A DNA stretch of 64,000 nucleotides from CAVPUA01 sp963828015. GTDB taxonomy: Bacteria > Actinomycetota > Actinomycetes > Mycobacteriales > Jatrophihabitantaceae. The position numbers were made by a program, and so were the translations under genes. The DNA lies in the NCBI GenBank assembly GCA_963828015.1, contig CAWHCD010000006.1, positions 1-64,000 of the forward strand. Direction: 5' to 3'. Below, piece after piece: positions 51,434 through 59,688 of this stretch (position 1 is its first letter; each line of letters starts with the position of its first letter). The notes under the pieces are model-generated. The model was not told the origin of the DNA. It did not search any database and saw only the letters and a list, made by a program, of their open reading frames with translations.

Positions 51434-51718
51434 TGAGGACGACCGACGGCGACCGGGTCCGGGTTCACGCGCGCCGCGAGCACGTCGTGCAACTGACGCC
51501 GCAGCAGGTAGCCGAGTTCGTTGTCATCGAGTTACTGGCCGAACGTCAGACGGAGTTCGGCGCTGCGCGATCCGAGAGGCGTTGGGCGAAATTCCGTTCG
51601 AGTTCGAGATGGTGCAGCCGGGCCACGGCATCCTCTACGGCCCTCCACCCTCTGGTACCGCCTGGCTGGGGGCCGACAGCGGGACGCTCGGCTGCGCCGA
51701 AAGATCGTCCGGAAGTAG
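51434..51718 (+). pseudogene. Damaged paralogue of the GYGILY-family protein
   Basis: Frame 1 gives VRVHARREHVVQLTPQQVAE, then FVVIELLAERQTEFGAA; after a slip the other frame gives GEIPFEFEMVQPGHGILYGP. This aligns with EFVVVEFVIEPSSEVRSAL and FELRKMPPGYGILYSS of the protein at 14522. At least one frameshift lies near 51565-51595. No ribosome-binding site is obvious. Confidence 0.6.
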
Positions 51719-51754
51719 GCGCGGGAGGTTCGCCGTCACCCGCCTGGAAGGTAT

Positions 51755-51767
51755 CCGGAATTGCCGC
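51755..51767 (-). repeat. Dispersed repeat, CCGG variant
   Basis: ATCCGGAATTGCCGC, one of two copies in which CCGC is replaced by CCGG (the other at 53683). Confidence 0.7.
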
Positions 51768-51850
51768 TGATGGTGCGCGGTTCTGCCATGAGCGGATCCA
51801 AGGCCGTGGCCCTGATTGCGAGAAACGGTAAGCGCGCGTAGACCGGTCTT

Positions 51851-52015
51851 GTGAACCGCACCGCTGGCACTGTATTGCTGCTGGTGGTGATGGTGGTCCT
51901 CATCGTCACCCTCGACGTGCTGTTCCTGCGGGACAGATTCGGGCTGAGGCTCGCAGTCAACGTGGGCATCGTCGCCGTGGCGGCCGTGATCTATTTGGCC
52001 TTCCAGCGTGACTAG
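51851..52015 (+). CDS. 54-aa two-helix membrane protein
   Basis: GTG 51851 to TAG 52015. The sequence is VNRTAGTVLLLVVMVVLIVT, LDVLFLRDRFGLRLAVNVG, and IVAVAAVIYLAFQRD: two hydrophobic helices linked by the basic loop FLRDRFGLR. Small proteins with this layout are common and uncharacterised in actinobacteria. GC-rich third positions and a sensible membrane topology support it; the ribosome-binding site is weak. Confidence 0.6.
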   Translation: MNRTAGTVLLLVVMVVLIVTLDVLFLRDRFGLRLAVNVGIVAVAAVIYLAFQRD

Positions 52016-52095
52016 CGGGACCGAAAGGCTCCGCCGTCTGCCGAGCGTAGAACTTAATCTCTGTCATGCTGACTTCTGCCGAGTCGCGAGAACGA

Positions 52096-52108
52096 CCGCA
52101 ATTGCCGG
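52096..52108 (-). repeat. Dispersed repeat core
   Basis: CCGCAATTGCCGG, single copy preceded by GAGAACGA, between the two small membrane-protein genes. Confidence 0.75.
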
Positions 52109-52138
52109 CGACAGCACGCACTCAGCCGAGCCTGCGGA

Positions 52139-52360
52139 TCACAGACCGGGACGCTGAATGTTGTTGCCGCTCTCGTCGAATGGCTGCTCCCACCCGTGCT
52201 TCGCATACCGTGCGTTCGCCCGCTGAGCCATGCCCTTCGGTAACCACACGCCGAAGCCTTTAATTGTCGGGCCACGACCCCCTGGCCGCTGTCGAACGAC
52301 GATGGTGACCAAGAGGCCCAACGCGAACAGGGAGAAGAGCACGATCGCGACGACTGACAT
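52139..52360 (-). CDS. 73-aa single-pass membrane protein
   Basis: MSVVAIVLFSLFALGLLVTI is a transmembrane helix at the N-terminus. The rest is soluble: RPGGRGPTIKGFGVWLPKGM and ANARYAKHGWEQPFDESGN. ATG 52360 is preceded by GAGGAGG with good spacing. No recognised family. Confidence 0.6.
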   Translation of the reverse strand: MSVVAIVLFSLFALGLLVTIVVRQRPGGRGPTIKGFGVWLPKGMAQRANARYAKHGWEQPFDESGNNIQRPGL

Positions 52361-52410
52361 ATGAGCCTCCTCTCGCACTGAATATGATGCGCACCTCTGC
52401 CGACGTCCGG

Positions 52411-52929
52411 TTACTGATCGAGGTGGCCGATGGCGGTCCTCAAAGCACGCTCAGCATCGGTCGTGTCGATGACCGTGCGCGGACCATCACGGTCGACGTC
52501 CCACGGCTCGTACTCCCTCGCGTCGACTTGTTCCCAGGTCGGCACTGATTGGTCAGTGAGGTCCGGGAGCCGGGCTTCGACTCGCCGTCGGTGCTCTTGT
52601 TGATCGGTCAGGCTGGTCTCGAACACGATCAGCCCCACGCCGGTCTCGGAGGCAAGGATGCGCCACCCACGGCGCGCATCGAAGACGGGGTTCACCGCAT
52701 CCACAATGACCACCGCACCGAGCTGGAGATTGCTGCGGGCGACTTCGTCAGCGATGAGGTAGCCGACCACCCCGACCGGTGACTTCGCAACCCCCGCGCG
52801 TATCACCGCGGTCTCGATCGCGTCGATACGCAAATACACCGCATGGAGCTTGGAGGCCAGACCCCGAGCCAACGTCGTCTTCCCGGTCCCAGCCTGACCT
52901 GCAAGCACGATGAGTCGCGGCCCTTCCAT
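52411..52929 (-). CDS. P-loop kinase-like protein (AAA_33 type)
   Basis: 172 aa. GPRLIVLAGQAGTGKTTLAR holds Walker A GQAGTGKT near residue 10. A DAVNPVFDARRGWRILAS segment and the lid-like TDQQEHRRRVEARLPDL follow, as in small-molecule kinases of the chloramphenicol/gluconate/zeta-toxin-like type. ATG 52929 puts the P-loop at the N-terminus; the longer frame start (52950) is less likely. Substrate unknown. No antitoxin-like gene is adjacent. Confidence 0.8.
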   Translation of the reverse strand: MEGPRLIVLAGQAGTGKTTLARGLASKLHAVYLRIDAIETAVIRAGVAKSPVGVVGYLIADEVARSNLQLGAVVIVDAVNPVFDARRGWRILASETGVGLIVFETSLTDQQEHRRRVEARLPDLTDQSVPTWEQVDAREYEPWDVDRDGPRTVIDTTDAERALRTAIGHLDQ

Positions 52930-52980
52930 ATCGGGGACCGTACCTCTCACCCCATATCCGGTCTTGCCGCGCGTTGCGCT

Positions 52981-53307
52981 CTACTCAACGGGTCGGAGTC
53001 GCTCGTTTCCCGTGACGAAGTGCGAGCGAACGTACTCGTCGGGAGGAGCGTCACTGTCGCGCATGAGGGAAAACACCTCCGCACCCTGACCTAGGTCATC
53101 TGCCATGGCGTAGCTCTGCGCCAGGCCGAGGTAGGCCACGTCGATATTTGAGGCATATTCCTCAGCCTCCCGCGCAGCCAACGCAATCGCAGCATCCTCG
53201 TCGCGAGCCTGCCAAATCGTGACCCGCTCCTCGTACGTGCGGTGCGCAGCACCCGCGTCCCCTACTTCGAATACGCATCGGACCCCATACCAGCCTGACT
53301 GTTCCAT
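52981..53307 (-). CDS. DUF4288-like protein
   Basis: 108 aa. WYGVRCVFEVGDAGAAHRTY, YEERVTIWQARDEDAAIALA with EAEEYASNIDVAYLGLAQSY and GAEVFSLMRDSDAPPDEYVR follow the DUF4288 pattern closely, including the terminal TGNERLRPVE. Function unknown. It is read toward the P-loop kinase gene, 51 bp away, so the two may be co-transcribed. Confidence 0.8.
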   Translation of the reverse strand: MEQSGWYGVRCVFEVGDAGAAHRTYEERVTIWQARDEDAAIALAAREAEEYASNIDVAYLGLAQSYAMADDLGQGAEVFSLMRDSDAPPDEYVRSHFVTGNERLRPVE

Positions 53308-53405
53308 GCCTCCAGGATCGCAGCCTGCTCACCCGGTTTGAGGCATCGCGCGTGGGCAGCGACTCCCCATCCGCCAAAGGGAGCGCATGGGAGCATGATG
53401 TGCTC

Positions 53406-53616
53406 ATGGTTTGGATGGACCCGGACTATCGCTACCCGACCCGGGCCGATCCCGAGGTGCGCGCAGCGAACGCCGCGAACGCTGTCCCGACTCCCGATAC
53501 CCCGGGCTGGCGGCTGACCCGTCGTGTCTGGATCACGACGTGGATATTCGGCCTGGTGGTGTGCCTTCGCCGTAGCTGCAGTGGTAGTTGTCGCGCTCGT
53601 TCGCGGCTGGAGGTGA
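53406..53616 (+). CDS. Small membrane protein, probable frameshift
   Basis: MVWMDPDYRYPTRADPEVRA begins at ATG 53406. The tail ITTWIFGLVVC continues as a transmembrane helix (FAVAAVVVVALVRGWR, stop at 53616) only if one base is skipped near 53560-53570; without the skip, an Arg/Ser-rich frame follows. About 69 aa if corrected. No known family. Confidence 0.5.
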
Positions 53617-53682
53617 TACGAGTCGCGTTGCTCGACTCGAGTAGGTCGCCGAGGCCGCTCAGCAAACGGAAATCGGAGACAT

Positions 53683-53696
53683 CCGGAATTGCCGCG
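53683..53696 (-). repeat. Dispersed repeat, CCGG variant
   Basis: ATCCGGAATTGCCGCG, downstream of the small membrane protein gene. Confidence 0.7.
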
Positions 53697-53939
53697 AGGC
53701 GCTCGGTCAGGCTGGTCAGAGCGGCTCGACATCGCTACGCGGCTCGTCTGCCGAGAACGGTCCGTCATCAATGTACGGAATGTGGTTCGCTCGAATGAAG
53801 AAAACCTGCATGCCGCCCGCTATGCCCGCGACCATGACTTAAGGACCCAGTGAGCTTGCCGGAATGGCTTGAAAGTAACGCGGCGAGGACTATTCCTCCT
53901 GCAATGAGTGCAGCGGAAACGGCGTAAAGCCAGCGGCCC

Positions 53940-54101
53940 TCAGTCGCGATTGCCCTGCGACACCACCGTGCCGATCACCACGATGACAGCGACGACTGCG
54001 CCTTCGGGGTGATGTGTCCGGAGCGACCAAGCCGCGGCGGCCACTGTGATGGCGACAAGCGCGACGCCAGCCACGACCTTGCGCGTCTCGATGGAGGCCA
54101 T
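53940..54101 (-). CDS. 53-aa two-helix membrane protein
   Basis: MASIETRKVVAGVALVAITV leads into two hydrophobic stretches (VAGVALVAITVAAAAWSL and GAVVAVIVVIGTVVS) joined by RTHHPEG. The longer frame to 54170 has no better start. No recognised family. Confidence 0.5.
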   Translation of the reverse strand: MASIETRKVVAGVALVAITVAAAAWSLRTHHPEGAVVAVIVVIGTVVSQGNRD

Positions 54102-54271
54102 AGGGTCAATGTAATGACCTACCTTTCGATCAGTCCGCACCCATCCGCTCATGGCACCCCTTTGTGTCAAGACACGGCGGCGAGGGGGGTTCTAGGCTTG
54201 GTGGTGGCAGGCTCGGGATGTGGCTTTTCCGAAGTGCCGATGTCCGGGGTTTGGTCGGTCGCGCTGGATTG

Positions 54272-55336
54272 TCAGAGTCGTCCCCGATTGCCCCCCGGGC
54301 CTGCCGCCTCGCGTCGTTTCTGGTCGGCGAGCATGCGGGCGTAGACGACGTTGGACAGGCGGCGTTTCAGTGCGCGCATGGCCATCATCGATGGGCATGC
54401 CACCGGCTTTGCGGTGGTCGTAGTAGGCGCGGCCCTCGGTGGCGTTGCGCAGTTGGACGATGGCCATGATGTGCAGCGCCCGGTTGATGCGTCGGTTCCC
54501 GGCCCGGGAGAGCCGGTGCCGGTTCTGGTTGCCCGATGAGGCGTCCAGGGGCGCGGTGCCGTTCCAGGACGCGAACTTGTCCCGGTCGGCGAAGCGGTGG
54601 ATGTCGCCGACGTCGGCCAGCAGCCGGGCCGCGCCGGACGGGCCGATGCCGGTGAGCTCGAGCAGCGTCGAGCCGCGGGCCACGACGAGGGCGGTGAGTT
54701 CTTTCTTGATCGCTTTGATCTTGCGGTCGATCGCCCTCGAGCTCGGTGATCAGCTCGACCGCGAGGCGGCGCCTGGTCTTGCCGACCAGGTCGCGCGGCT
54801 TGATCGTCGCGACCAGCGCCCGGGCTTGCTGCGCGGACAGGAATTGCTTTGCCCCGCCGGGGAAAAGGTCCAACAAGATCCGGTGCAGCCGGTTCACCGT
54901 CTGCGTCCGGGCCCGACCCAGCTCATCGCGGCGGTCGGCGAGCATGCCCATCACCAGCAGGTCATCATCGACCTCCACTCGCCGCAGACCCGGTGCTGCG
55001 CAGCGCGACCATCGCCACCGAATGCGCATCGACCGGATCGGTCTTGCGGCCGTTGCCGGTGGCGAACACCCGCACCTGCGCCGACAGCTTCGCCGGCACA
55101 TCCACCACCGTCTCCCCGTCATGCACGAGACGATGGGCGATGTGCTTGCCGATGCCGTTGCAGCCCTCGACCGCCCAGACCCGGACCGGGAACTCCCGCC
55201 CGGCCGTGAGCATCTGCTGGTAGCCGAGCTTGTCGGTGCCGAACCGGCCCTTGGACAACACGCCACCCCGCTGGTCGTCGACGACCTCGATCGTCGCCGA
55301 ACGCTTGTGCGGGTCCATCCCGATGATCACACCCAC
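54272..55336 (-). mobile_element. IS110-family transposase, frameshifted
   Basis: The N-terminal DEDD nuclease domain starts MGVIIGMDPHKRSATIEVVD and has VWAVEGCNGIGKHIAHRLV and KTDPVDAHSVAMVAL. The C-terminal Transposase_20 domain has TLLELTGIGPSGAARLLADV and FASWNGTAPLDASSGNQNR, then AGNRRINRALHIMAIVQLRN. The end, MRALKRRLSNVVYARMLADQ, stops at 54272. Three frame changes are required (near 55000, 54735 and 54400). Typical of the family, no terminal inverted repeats are seen. It is either an inactive copy or an intact one with base-call slips. Confidence 0.85.
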
Positions 55337-55716
55337 CGATGTCCTCCTCCTTCATCGCAGTGATAGTTGAGCGAGGAGGGCACCGCTACTTCGAGCAGAA
55401 CAAACCCCTTTCCAGCCTCTCCCCGCGCGGTGCCCGACGAGACCGCATGCCATGAGAGAGCCACACCAATGACACCGGTGGGCAGCCGCATATGAGAGCG
55501 TCCCGTCGAGCACCTAGACCGAGTCTGGCCAGACCCTGGTCCTAAGCCAAGTCTCTAAGTAGCCGATGACCGTGTGCATGTAGCTGATCAACAGCCAGTC
55601 TTGGCTGCGGATCGACCAAGCTGCCACAGTTCATCTTGTCGCGGCAGCCATCCAGGCGGTGGGTCCGAACGCCTTTGGGTCCGTCGGGGGTGTGCGGGCG
55701 GCGCGCGGAAGGCCGG
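55337..55716. other. Stretch between IS110 and the marR-like gene
   Basis: It should contain the right end of the IS110 element. No gene, long repeat or strong hairpin was recognised. Confidence 0.4.
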
Positions 55717-56163
55717 TCAACGGGGTAGGCCAGCGTCGAGCCGGGTCATGATCCGAGCAAGATCGGCGAGGTCGCGATCGTCGAGCACGTCGCCGAAAAT
55801 GTGTTGTAGGAAAGCGTGGTGGCGTTGACGAATCTTCCTGACCACCGCACGGCCTCGCCGGGTGATAGCCGCGTAGGTCGAGCGGGCATCCTCGGGATCG
55901 GGTCGCCGCTCAACGAGTCCGGCCTCTTGCATGCGGTCGAGTAATTTCGACAACCCGGATGGCGACAACACTATGGCTTGAGCGAGGTCGCTTAGACCGA
56001 GCCGGCCGCCTGCCATATCGAGATGCGTGAGCACGTCGTAACGAGCGACGCTAAGCCCGCTGATACGGCGGACATCGGACTCCAGCTGATCACTGAGCCG
56101 CGCGTGGGTCCGCAGCAAGGCGAGGAAAGCCGGCATCCACCTGGCTGTTTCATCTGCGCTCAC
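55717..56163 (-). CDS. MarR-family regulator
   Basis: 148 aa. Helix 1 region MPAFLALLRTHARLSDQLES, then RISGLSVARYDVLTHLDMAG, the wHTH LGLSDLAQAIVLSPSGLSKL with DRMQEAGLVERRPDPEDARS and a C-terminal dimerisation helix. GTG 56163 was chosen because starting at 56202 would place paired direct repeats (56182, 56211) inside the gene. MarR proteins respond to phenolic or oxidative ligands and repress the divergent gene, here a 113-aa protein of unknown role. Confidence 0.88.
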   Translation of the reverse strand: MSADETARWMPAFLALLRTHARLSDQLESDVRRISGLSVARYDVLTHLDMAGGRLGLSDLAQAIVLSPSGLSKLLDRMQEAGLVERRPDPEDARSTYAAITRRGRAVVRKIRQRHHAFLQHIFGDVLDDRDLADLARIMTRLDAGLPR

Positions 56164-56181
56164 GTCATCAAGCCTAATCGG

Positions 56182-56227
56182 ATTACTTGACACGCCAAAC
56201 ACCGAGGTCTATTACTTGTCATGCCAA
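56182..56227. promoter_or_regulatory. Direct repeats, likely MarR operator region
   Basis: ATTACTTGACACGCCAA (56182-56198) and ATTACTTGTCATGCCAA (56211-56227) match at 15 of 17 positions and are 29 bp apart, nearly three helical turns. They lie between the divergent marR-like gene and the gene at 56304. Confidence 0.65.
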
Positions 56228-56303
56228 GCATCGGGCGCGCCCATCGATCGACCGGCGCCACCCGATGCGACGAAACCCACCGCCAGGAATTGGAGACCAA
56301 CCG

Positions 56304-56645
56304 ATGCCTTCCATCGCCTTCGCCGCACCGCTGCTACCGGGCATGACCGAGGTCGACCGGGACGTCATGACGTCCTTCCAGACGGGCGAGCGCAAGACAG
56401 ACTACGAAGACGCCCGGCACCGCGCGGGGATCACCCGCGAAATGGTGTGGATCCAGACGACACCGTCCGGGGACCTGGCCATCGTCTACCTCGAGGCAGA
56501 TGATCTCGACGCCGCCTTCACCGCACTCGGCAAGTCGGACGAGCCTTTCGATCGATGGTTCCGCGACCACGTACAACAGGTCCACGGCTTCTCACTGGCC
56601 GACGACTTCCATACCCCCGAACAGGTCCTGGACTTCCGCAGCTAA
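56304..56645 (+). CDS. Hypothetical protein under MarR-type control
   Basis: 113 aa, MPSIAFAAPLLPGMTEVDRD and TREMVWIQTTPSGDLAIVYL followed by EADDLDAAFTALGKSDEPFD and FRDHVQQVHGF. This looks like a one-domain alpha+beta (ferredoxin-like) protein, but I cannot name the family. ATG 56304 is preceded by TTGGAGA. Being divergent from the marR-like gene, it is the likely regulated target. Confidence 0.6.
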   Translation: MPSIAFAAPLLPGMTEVDRDVMTSFQTGERKTDYEDARHRAGITREMVWIQTTPSGDLAIVYLEADDLDAAFTALGKSDEPFDRWFRDHVQQVHGFSLADDFHTPEQVLDFRS

Positions 56646-56671
56646 CCGGCGCTCCCCGCGCGCACGGATAT

Positions 56672-56777
56672 GCCGCGTGGCGGTCGCTGACGCTCGACCG
56701 CAATTCCGCGTCGCGGACGGCTACGCTCGACCGCAATTCTGCGTGGCGGTCGGTGACGCTCGACCGCACTTGCCGTG
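56672..56777 (-). repeat. Dispersed repeat, cluster of three to four cores
   Basis: Cores CCGCAATTCCGCG (56698), CCGCAATTCTGCG (56740) and CCGCACTTGCCGTG (56764) alternate with the spacers TGGCGGTCGCTGACGCTCGA and TCGCGGACGGCTACGCTCGA. These two spacer types are the same as those at 47240 and 46150. The cluster lies between convergent genes. Confidence 0.88.
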
Positions 56778-56837
56778 TCGTGCTCTCGTGTCGGCGAGTG
56801 CGTGCTGCCAGCCGAACCGAACGCTAGAACCGGCGGC

Positions 56838-57140
56838 TCAATCGCGTAGCGGCGACCCAACGATGTCGAAGCGGAACCCGCCGAACTTCCCAGATAGCAG
56901 CGGCTTGGCTTTCAGGATTGACGCTTGGACTTCGGAATTATTAAGCGAGGCTTGATGAGCTTCGGTGCTCTCCCACAGCTCGATCACGAACACCGTGTCC
57001 GCGTCGTCTTCATTCACGCCGACTTCGTAAAGGAGGCAGCCAAGTGCTGTTAAAGCATTGCTGCGCCTGATCAGATGAGCCACGAGTTCGTCGCGTTTAC
57101 CAGGCGCAGCACCCAGCGTGCCCGCGTTCGCGAAAGTCAT
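56838..57140 (-). CDS. Antibiotic-biosynthesis-monooxygenase-type protein
   Basis: 100 aa ABM (ferredoxin-like) domain. MTFANAGTLGAAPGKRDELV, LGCLLYEVGVNEDDADTVFV and IELWESTEAHQASLNN with the end LLSGKFGGFRFD match the putative quinol monooxygenase (YgiN-like) group. ATG 57140 was preferred to 57146 by closeness to the first strand. Probably a dimeric cofactor-free monooxygenase or a ligand-binding protein. Confidence 0.85.
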   Translation of the reverse strand: MTFANAGTLGAAPGKRDELVAHLIRRSNALTALGCLLYEVGVNEDDADTVFVIELWESTEAHQASLNNSEVQASILKAKPLLSGKFGGFRFDIVGSPLRD

Positions 57141-57344
57141 GACCAAACGCTAGCAAGTGCTCCTCAGGCAGAACCCTTCCTCTTCCTACCTCGCGGCCGA
57201 CAGGAAGAGCCAGCCGATACCAACGAGCTAGCCGATCCCGCCCGACCGCTCACCTAGTCCGCCCAAGCTGCCCACCCTCCCGCATTCCACGAACCGAATC
57301 GAGCCAACCGAATCCGGGCCACCTGCCAGACCGTAAGGACCCAT

Positions 57345-57357
57345 CCGCAACTGCCGC
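57345..57357 (-). repeat. Dispersed repeat, variant
   Basis: CCGCAACTGCCGC preceded by ACCCAT, the same lead-in as at 47215. Confidence 0.6.
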
Positions 57358-57812
57358 AGGTGCTGCGAGCGCGACGGCGAGGCGCCCCGCCTGCGGCCCA
57401 GGTCTAACGGAATAGCAAAATCAGCCGGGGTCGGGCCGCACCGCGCCTCCTACGAGACCTCCGAAGATCGTTAGTACGACGAGCAGGGTCGTCGCCGACG
57501 ATTTTTGCCTTCTTCGTGGTCCGCGATGCTCGCGATCCGCGTGTCGCCGTCCCGGTGTCGGATCCCTGCACGCCCGGCCAGTAATACCAAATGCGTGGTC
57601 GAGATTGCCAGCGAGGTGGGGTCGACTCGATCGAGGCGCTCTCGCAGGAATACACCGGCGGGCACTCGAGCGCGCGCCCCTCCGATCTTGCCGCGTCGCG
57701 GACGACCGGAACCGCCGCGTGTGGTGCGCGGTTCGGTCGATGAGCGCTAGTCGGCCACAGGGTTGGATACGGGTTAGCAGGCGACCATCCACGAACGTTG
57801 CCGGTTGAATTA

Positions 57813-57826
57813 ACTGAACGTTCAGT
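57813..57826. promoter_or_regulatory. 14-bp palindrome upstream of the dioxygenase gene
   Basis: ACTGAACGTTCAGT is a perfect palindrome 87 bp before the ATG of the TauD-family gene. Its form is that of TetR/AcrR-type operators. No TetR gene is adjacent in this window. Confidence 0.65.
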
Positions 57827-57913
57827 AGCTTTCGAGGCGCGGGACGGCTAAGTTGGCGGCTGACTATCCGCCCGGCCGCTCAGCTCATGGCCTTTACTCG
57901 CGAGGCAGGTGCG

Positions 57914-58759
57914 ATGAGCACAGTAACGATCAACAGGCTGACCGAGTCGGTCGGCGCCGAAGTGACCGGTATCGATCCCGAGCGATTCCAGAACGATGAC
58001 TCGCTGCCGGGGCTCATGCGCGACGCGTTGGCTGACAACGGCGTCTTGGTCTTTCCGAAGCTCGGCCTCGACGTCGCCGCGCAGGTGGCGTTCGCTGCAC
58101 GGCTGGGCCCGGTCGAGTACGCCAACAACTCGCAGGATCCGGCCGACGCGGTTTCGCGCATCTCCCTCGACCCTGCCAAGACCGCGATCCGTGTGTTCAA
58201 GGGTGCCTTCAACTGGCATATGGATGGTTGCACCCTTCCGCAGGGGCGGCTGCCCGGCTCAGTCACGATCCTCACGGCAGTCGCGCTGGCCGACGAGGGT
58301 GGTCAGACTCAGTTCGCTAGTACGTACAAGGCGTACGAGGCGTACACCGACGCCGAGAAGCAAGAGCTCGACAAGGTCCGTGTGGTGCACACGGTGGCCG
58401 CGACGCAGCGCCTGCTCTACGACTACAACACGACGCCCGAGCAAGAGGCCGAATGGGCCGGCGGCCCATCGCGCGAGCATCCCCTTGTCTGGCGTCACCG
58501 CTCGGGCCGTCGGTCGATGGTGCTGGGCGCCACCGCCGAGAGCGTTATCGGACTGGACGCCGCCGCCGGTCGCGCCTACCTGGACGAGGTGTTGGCCAAG
58601 GCGACGGGTCCGGGGCGGGTATACAGCCACGAGTGGACGATCGGTGACATGTTGATGTGGGACAACCGCGGAATCCTGCACCGCGTGATGCCCTACGCCG
58701 ACGACTCACCTCGCGAAATGATCCGCTCGAGCCTGATCGGCGATGAACCGATCCAATAG
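57914..58759 (+). CDS. TauD/TfdA-family Fe(II)/2-oxoglutarate dioxygenase
   Basis: 281 aa. VTINRLTESVGAEVTGIDPE is the usual N-terminal segment. The facial triad is visible as FNWHMDG (His-x-Asp) near residue 105 and GILHRVMPY (distal His) near residue 255, with Arg in SPREMIRSSL binding 2-oxoglutarate. DNGVLVFPKLGLDVAAQVAF is also typical. ATG 57914 follows GAGGCAGG. Substrates in the family include taurine, phenoxyacetates and other acids. Confidence 0.9.
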   Translation: MSTVTINRLTESVGAEVTGIDPERFQNDDSLPGLMRDALADNGVLVFPKLGLDVAAQVAFAARLGPVEYANNSQDPADAVSRISLDPAKTAIRVFKGAFNWHMDGCTLPQGRLPGSVTILTAVALADEGGQTQFASTYKAYEAYTDAEKQELDKVRVVHTVAATQRLLYDYNTTPEQEAEWAGGPSREHPLVWRHRSGRRSMVLGATAESVIGLDAAAGRAYLDEVLAKATGPGRVYSHEWTIGDMLMWDNRGILHRVMPYADDSPREMIRSSLIGDEPIQ

Positions 58760-58991
58760 CGCAGAAATGACGAGCCGATTCGTGTTCCAGGGCGAGTACA
58801 AGATCGAGTACGGCGAGGAAGGCCACGAGGAGTCGGTGATCGTCAAGCCGGGCAACTTCTTCACCAGCCGCGCCGGCACCCCGTACACCATGACCTCCGG
58901 CCCCGAAGGCGTCACCTACATCGAGACCTGGGGCGTATCCGTACGACTGCTCAAGACGGTTTGGTACGAACGCGGCTGGGTCAAGAAGTAG
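58743..58991 (+). CDS. Small cupin-domain protein
   Basis: 82 aa. The cupin core EYKIEYGEEGHEESVIVKPG with NFFTSRAGTPYTMTSGPEGV is the second half of a double-stranded beta-helix; the first metal motif is reduced, so this may be a partial domain or a shortened cupin. Its ATG (58743) overlaps the end of the dioxygenase gene; an internal ATG at 58767 is an alternative. Probably co-expressed with the dioxygenase. Confidence 0.7.
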   Translation: MNRSNSAEMTSRFVFQGEYKIEYGEEGHEESVIVKPGNFFTSRAGTPYTMTSGPEGVTYIETWGVSVRLLKTVWYERGWVKK

Positions 58992-59019
58992 CGCCTCCGC
59001 GCCGCGCGTGCGCCGCTGA

Positions 59020-59087
59020 CGGCCGCCGCGGCACGTCCACGACCAGCTCGCGAGGAACAGGTGCGTACGAGCATTAGCGTGAGCCAT
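59020..59087 (-). pseudogene. IS481-type transposase N-terminal scrap
   Basis: ATGGCTCACGCTAATGCTCG at 59087 encodes MAHANAR, the common opening of IS481 transposases, but the following residues (THLFLASWSWT) do not continue the family. A 12-bp inverted repeat lies just upstream (59089-59143), as in IS481 leader regions. Confidence 0.5.
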
Positions 59088-59088
59088 A

Positions 59089-59143
59089 GAGGACCTCCTG
59101 CTTGGTGAATGCCTAGACACATCCACTCCGCCAGGAGGTCCTC
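59089..59143. repeat. 12-bp inverted repeat
   Basis: GAGGACCTCCTG (59089-59100) and CAGGAGGTCCTC (59132-59143) are perfect inverted repeats around a 31-nt loop. Each arm is itself nearly palindromic (AGGACCTCCT). It is probably part of an IS end. Confidence 0.8.
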
Positions 59144-59219
59144 CCAACGTCAACCAGCAGTCGTAGCGACACGAGGAACGATCATGCCGAAGAGTCGCGG
59201 TGCAGACTCTTGGCACCCC

Positions 59220-59342
59220 TCAGCGTTCGGCCAGGAGTTCCTCGACGTCGCGGTACGACAAGCCATAACGCAGATACCAGCGGACTGCGACCGCGATCAC
59301 CTCACGCGGAAACCGATAGCCGACCGGTGGTGACGACAACCG
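59220..59342 (-). pseudogene. IS6-family transposase N-terminal scrap
   Basis: VGYRFPREVIAVAVRWYLRY followed by GLSYRDVEELLAER is the unmistakable start of an IS6/IS240-type transposase, which then meets a stop at 59220-59222. Only about 35 codons remain. It sits beside the IS481 scrap. Confidence 0.85.
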
Positions 59343-59688
59343 AGAGGTCGAGGTGAGCACCGCCCCAGTCTCCCTTGTCGAGAAGGACTGCCGACAACGC
59401 AACAGAGCCCGTCGTCGTCGCTGACGCCGTAACGCTGCAGGACGCAGCCATCCCCGTCGCGGGCTTCGGTCGCGAGTTCGTAGCCGTCCCTTCGACGCAC
59501 CCGCTGGAGACGCTGCCGACCACGGCGCCCTCCGGACGCACGCTCGCATGCTCGTGCCCGGCTAACGGGGCGAGGACTTCCACGTCGCGACGAGCGTGCC
59601 CATCCTGACCGGGCGACCCTCGCGCCACCAGGTCTCGAGCTCGCTCAGGGCGTCAGGCACGGGTGATCACTTCGGCCAGGCAGTCGAG
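59343..59688. other. Stretch beside IS scraps, no gene seen
   Basis: Frames are of low complexity and without families. This is probably IS debris and the 3' flank of the SDR gene. Confidence 0.4.

Larger units (their letters stand above)
57141..57913. other. 773-bp stretch without a supported gene
   Basis: Frames here are arginine/serine-rich and without domains. It holds repeat copies at 57345-57357 and a weak one near 57688-57719, and the palindrome ACTGAACGTTCAGT at 57813-57826 upstream of the dioxygenase gene. Confidence 0.45.
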
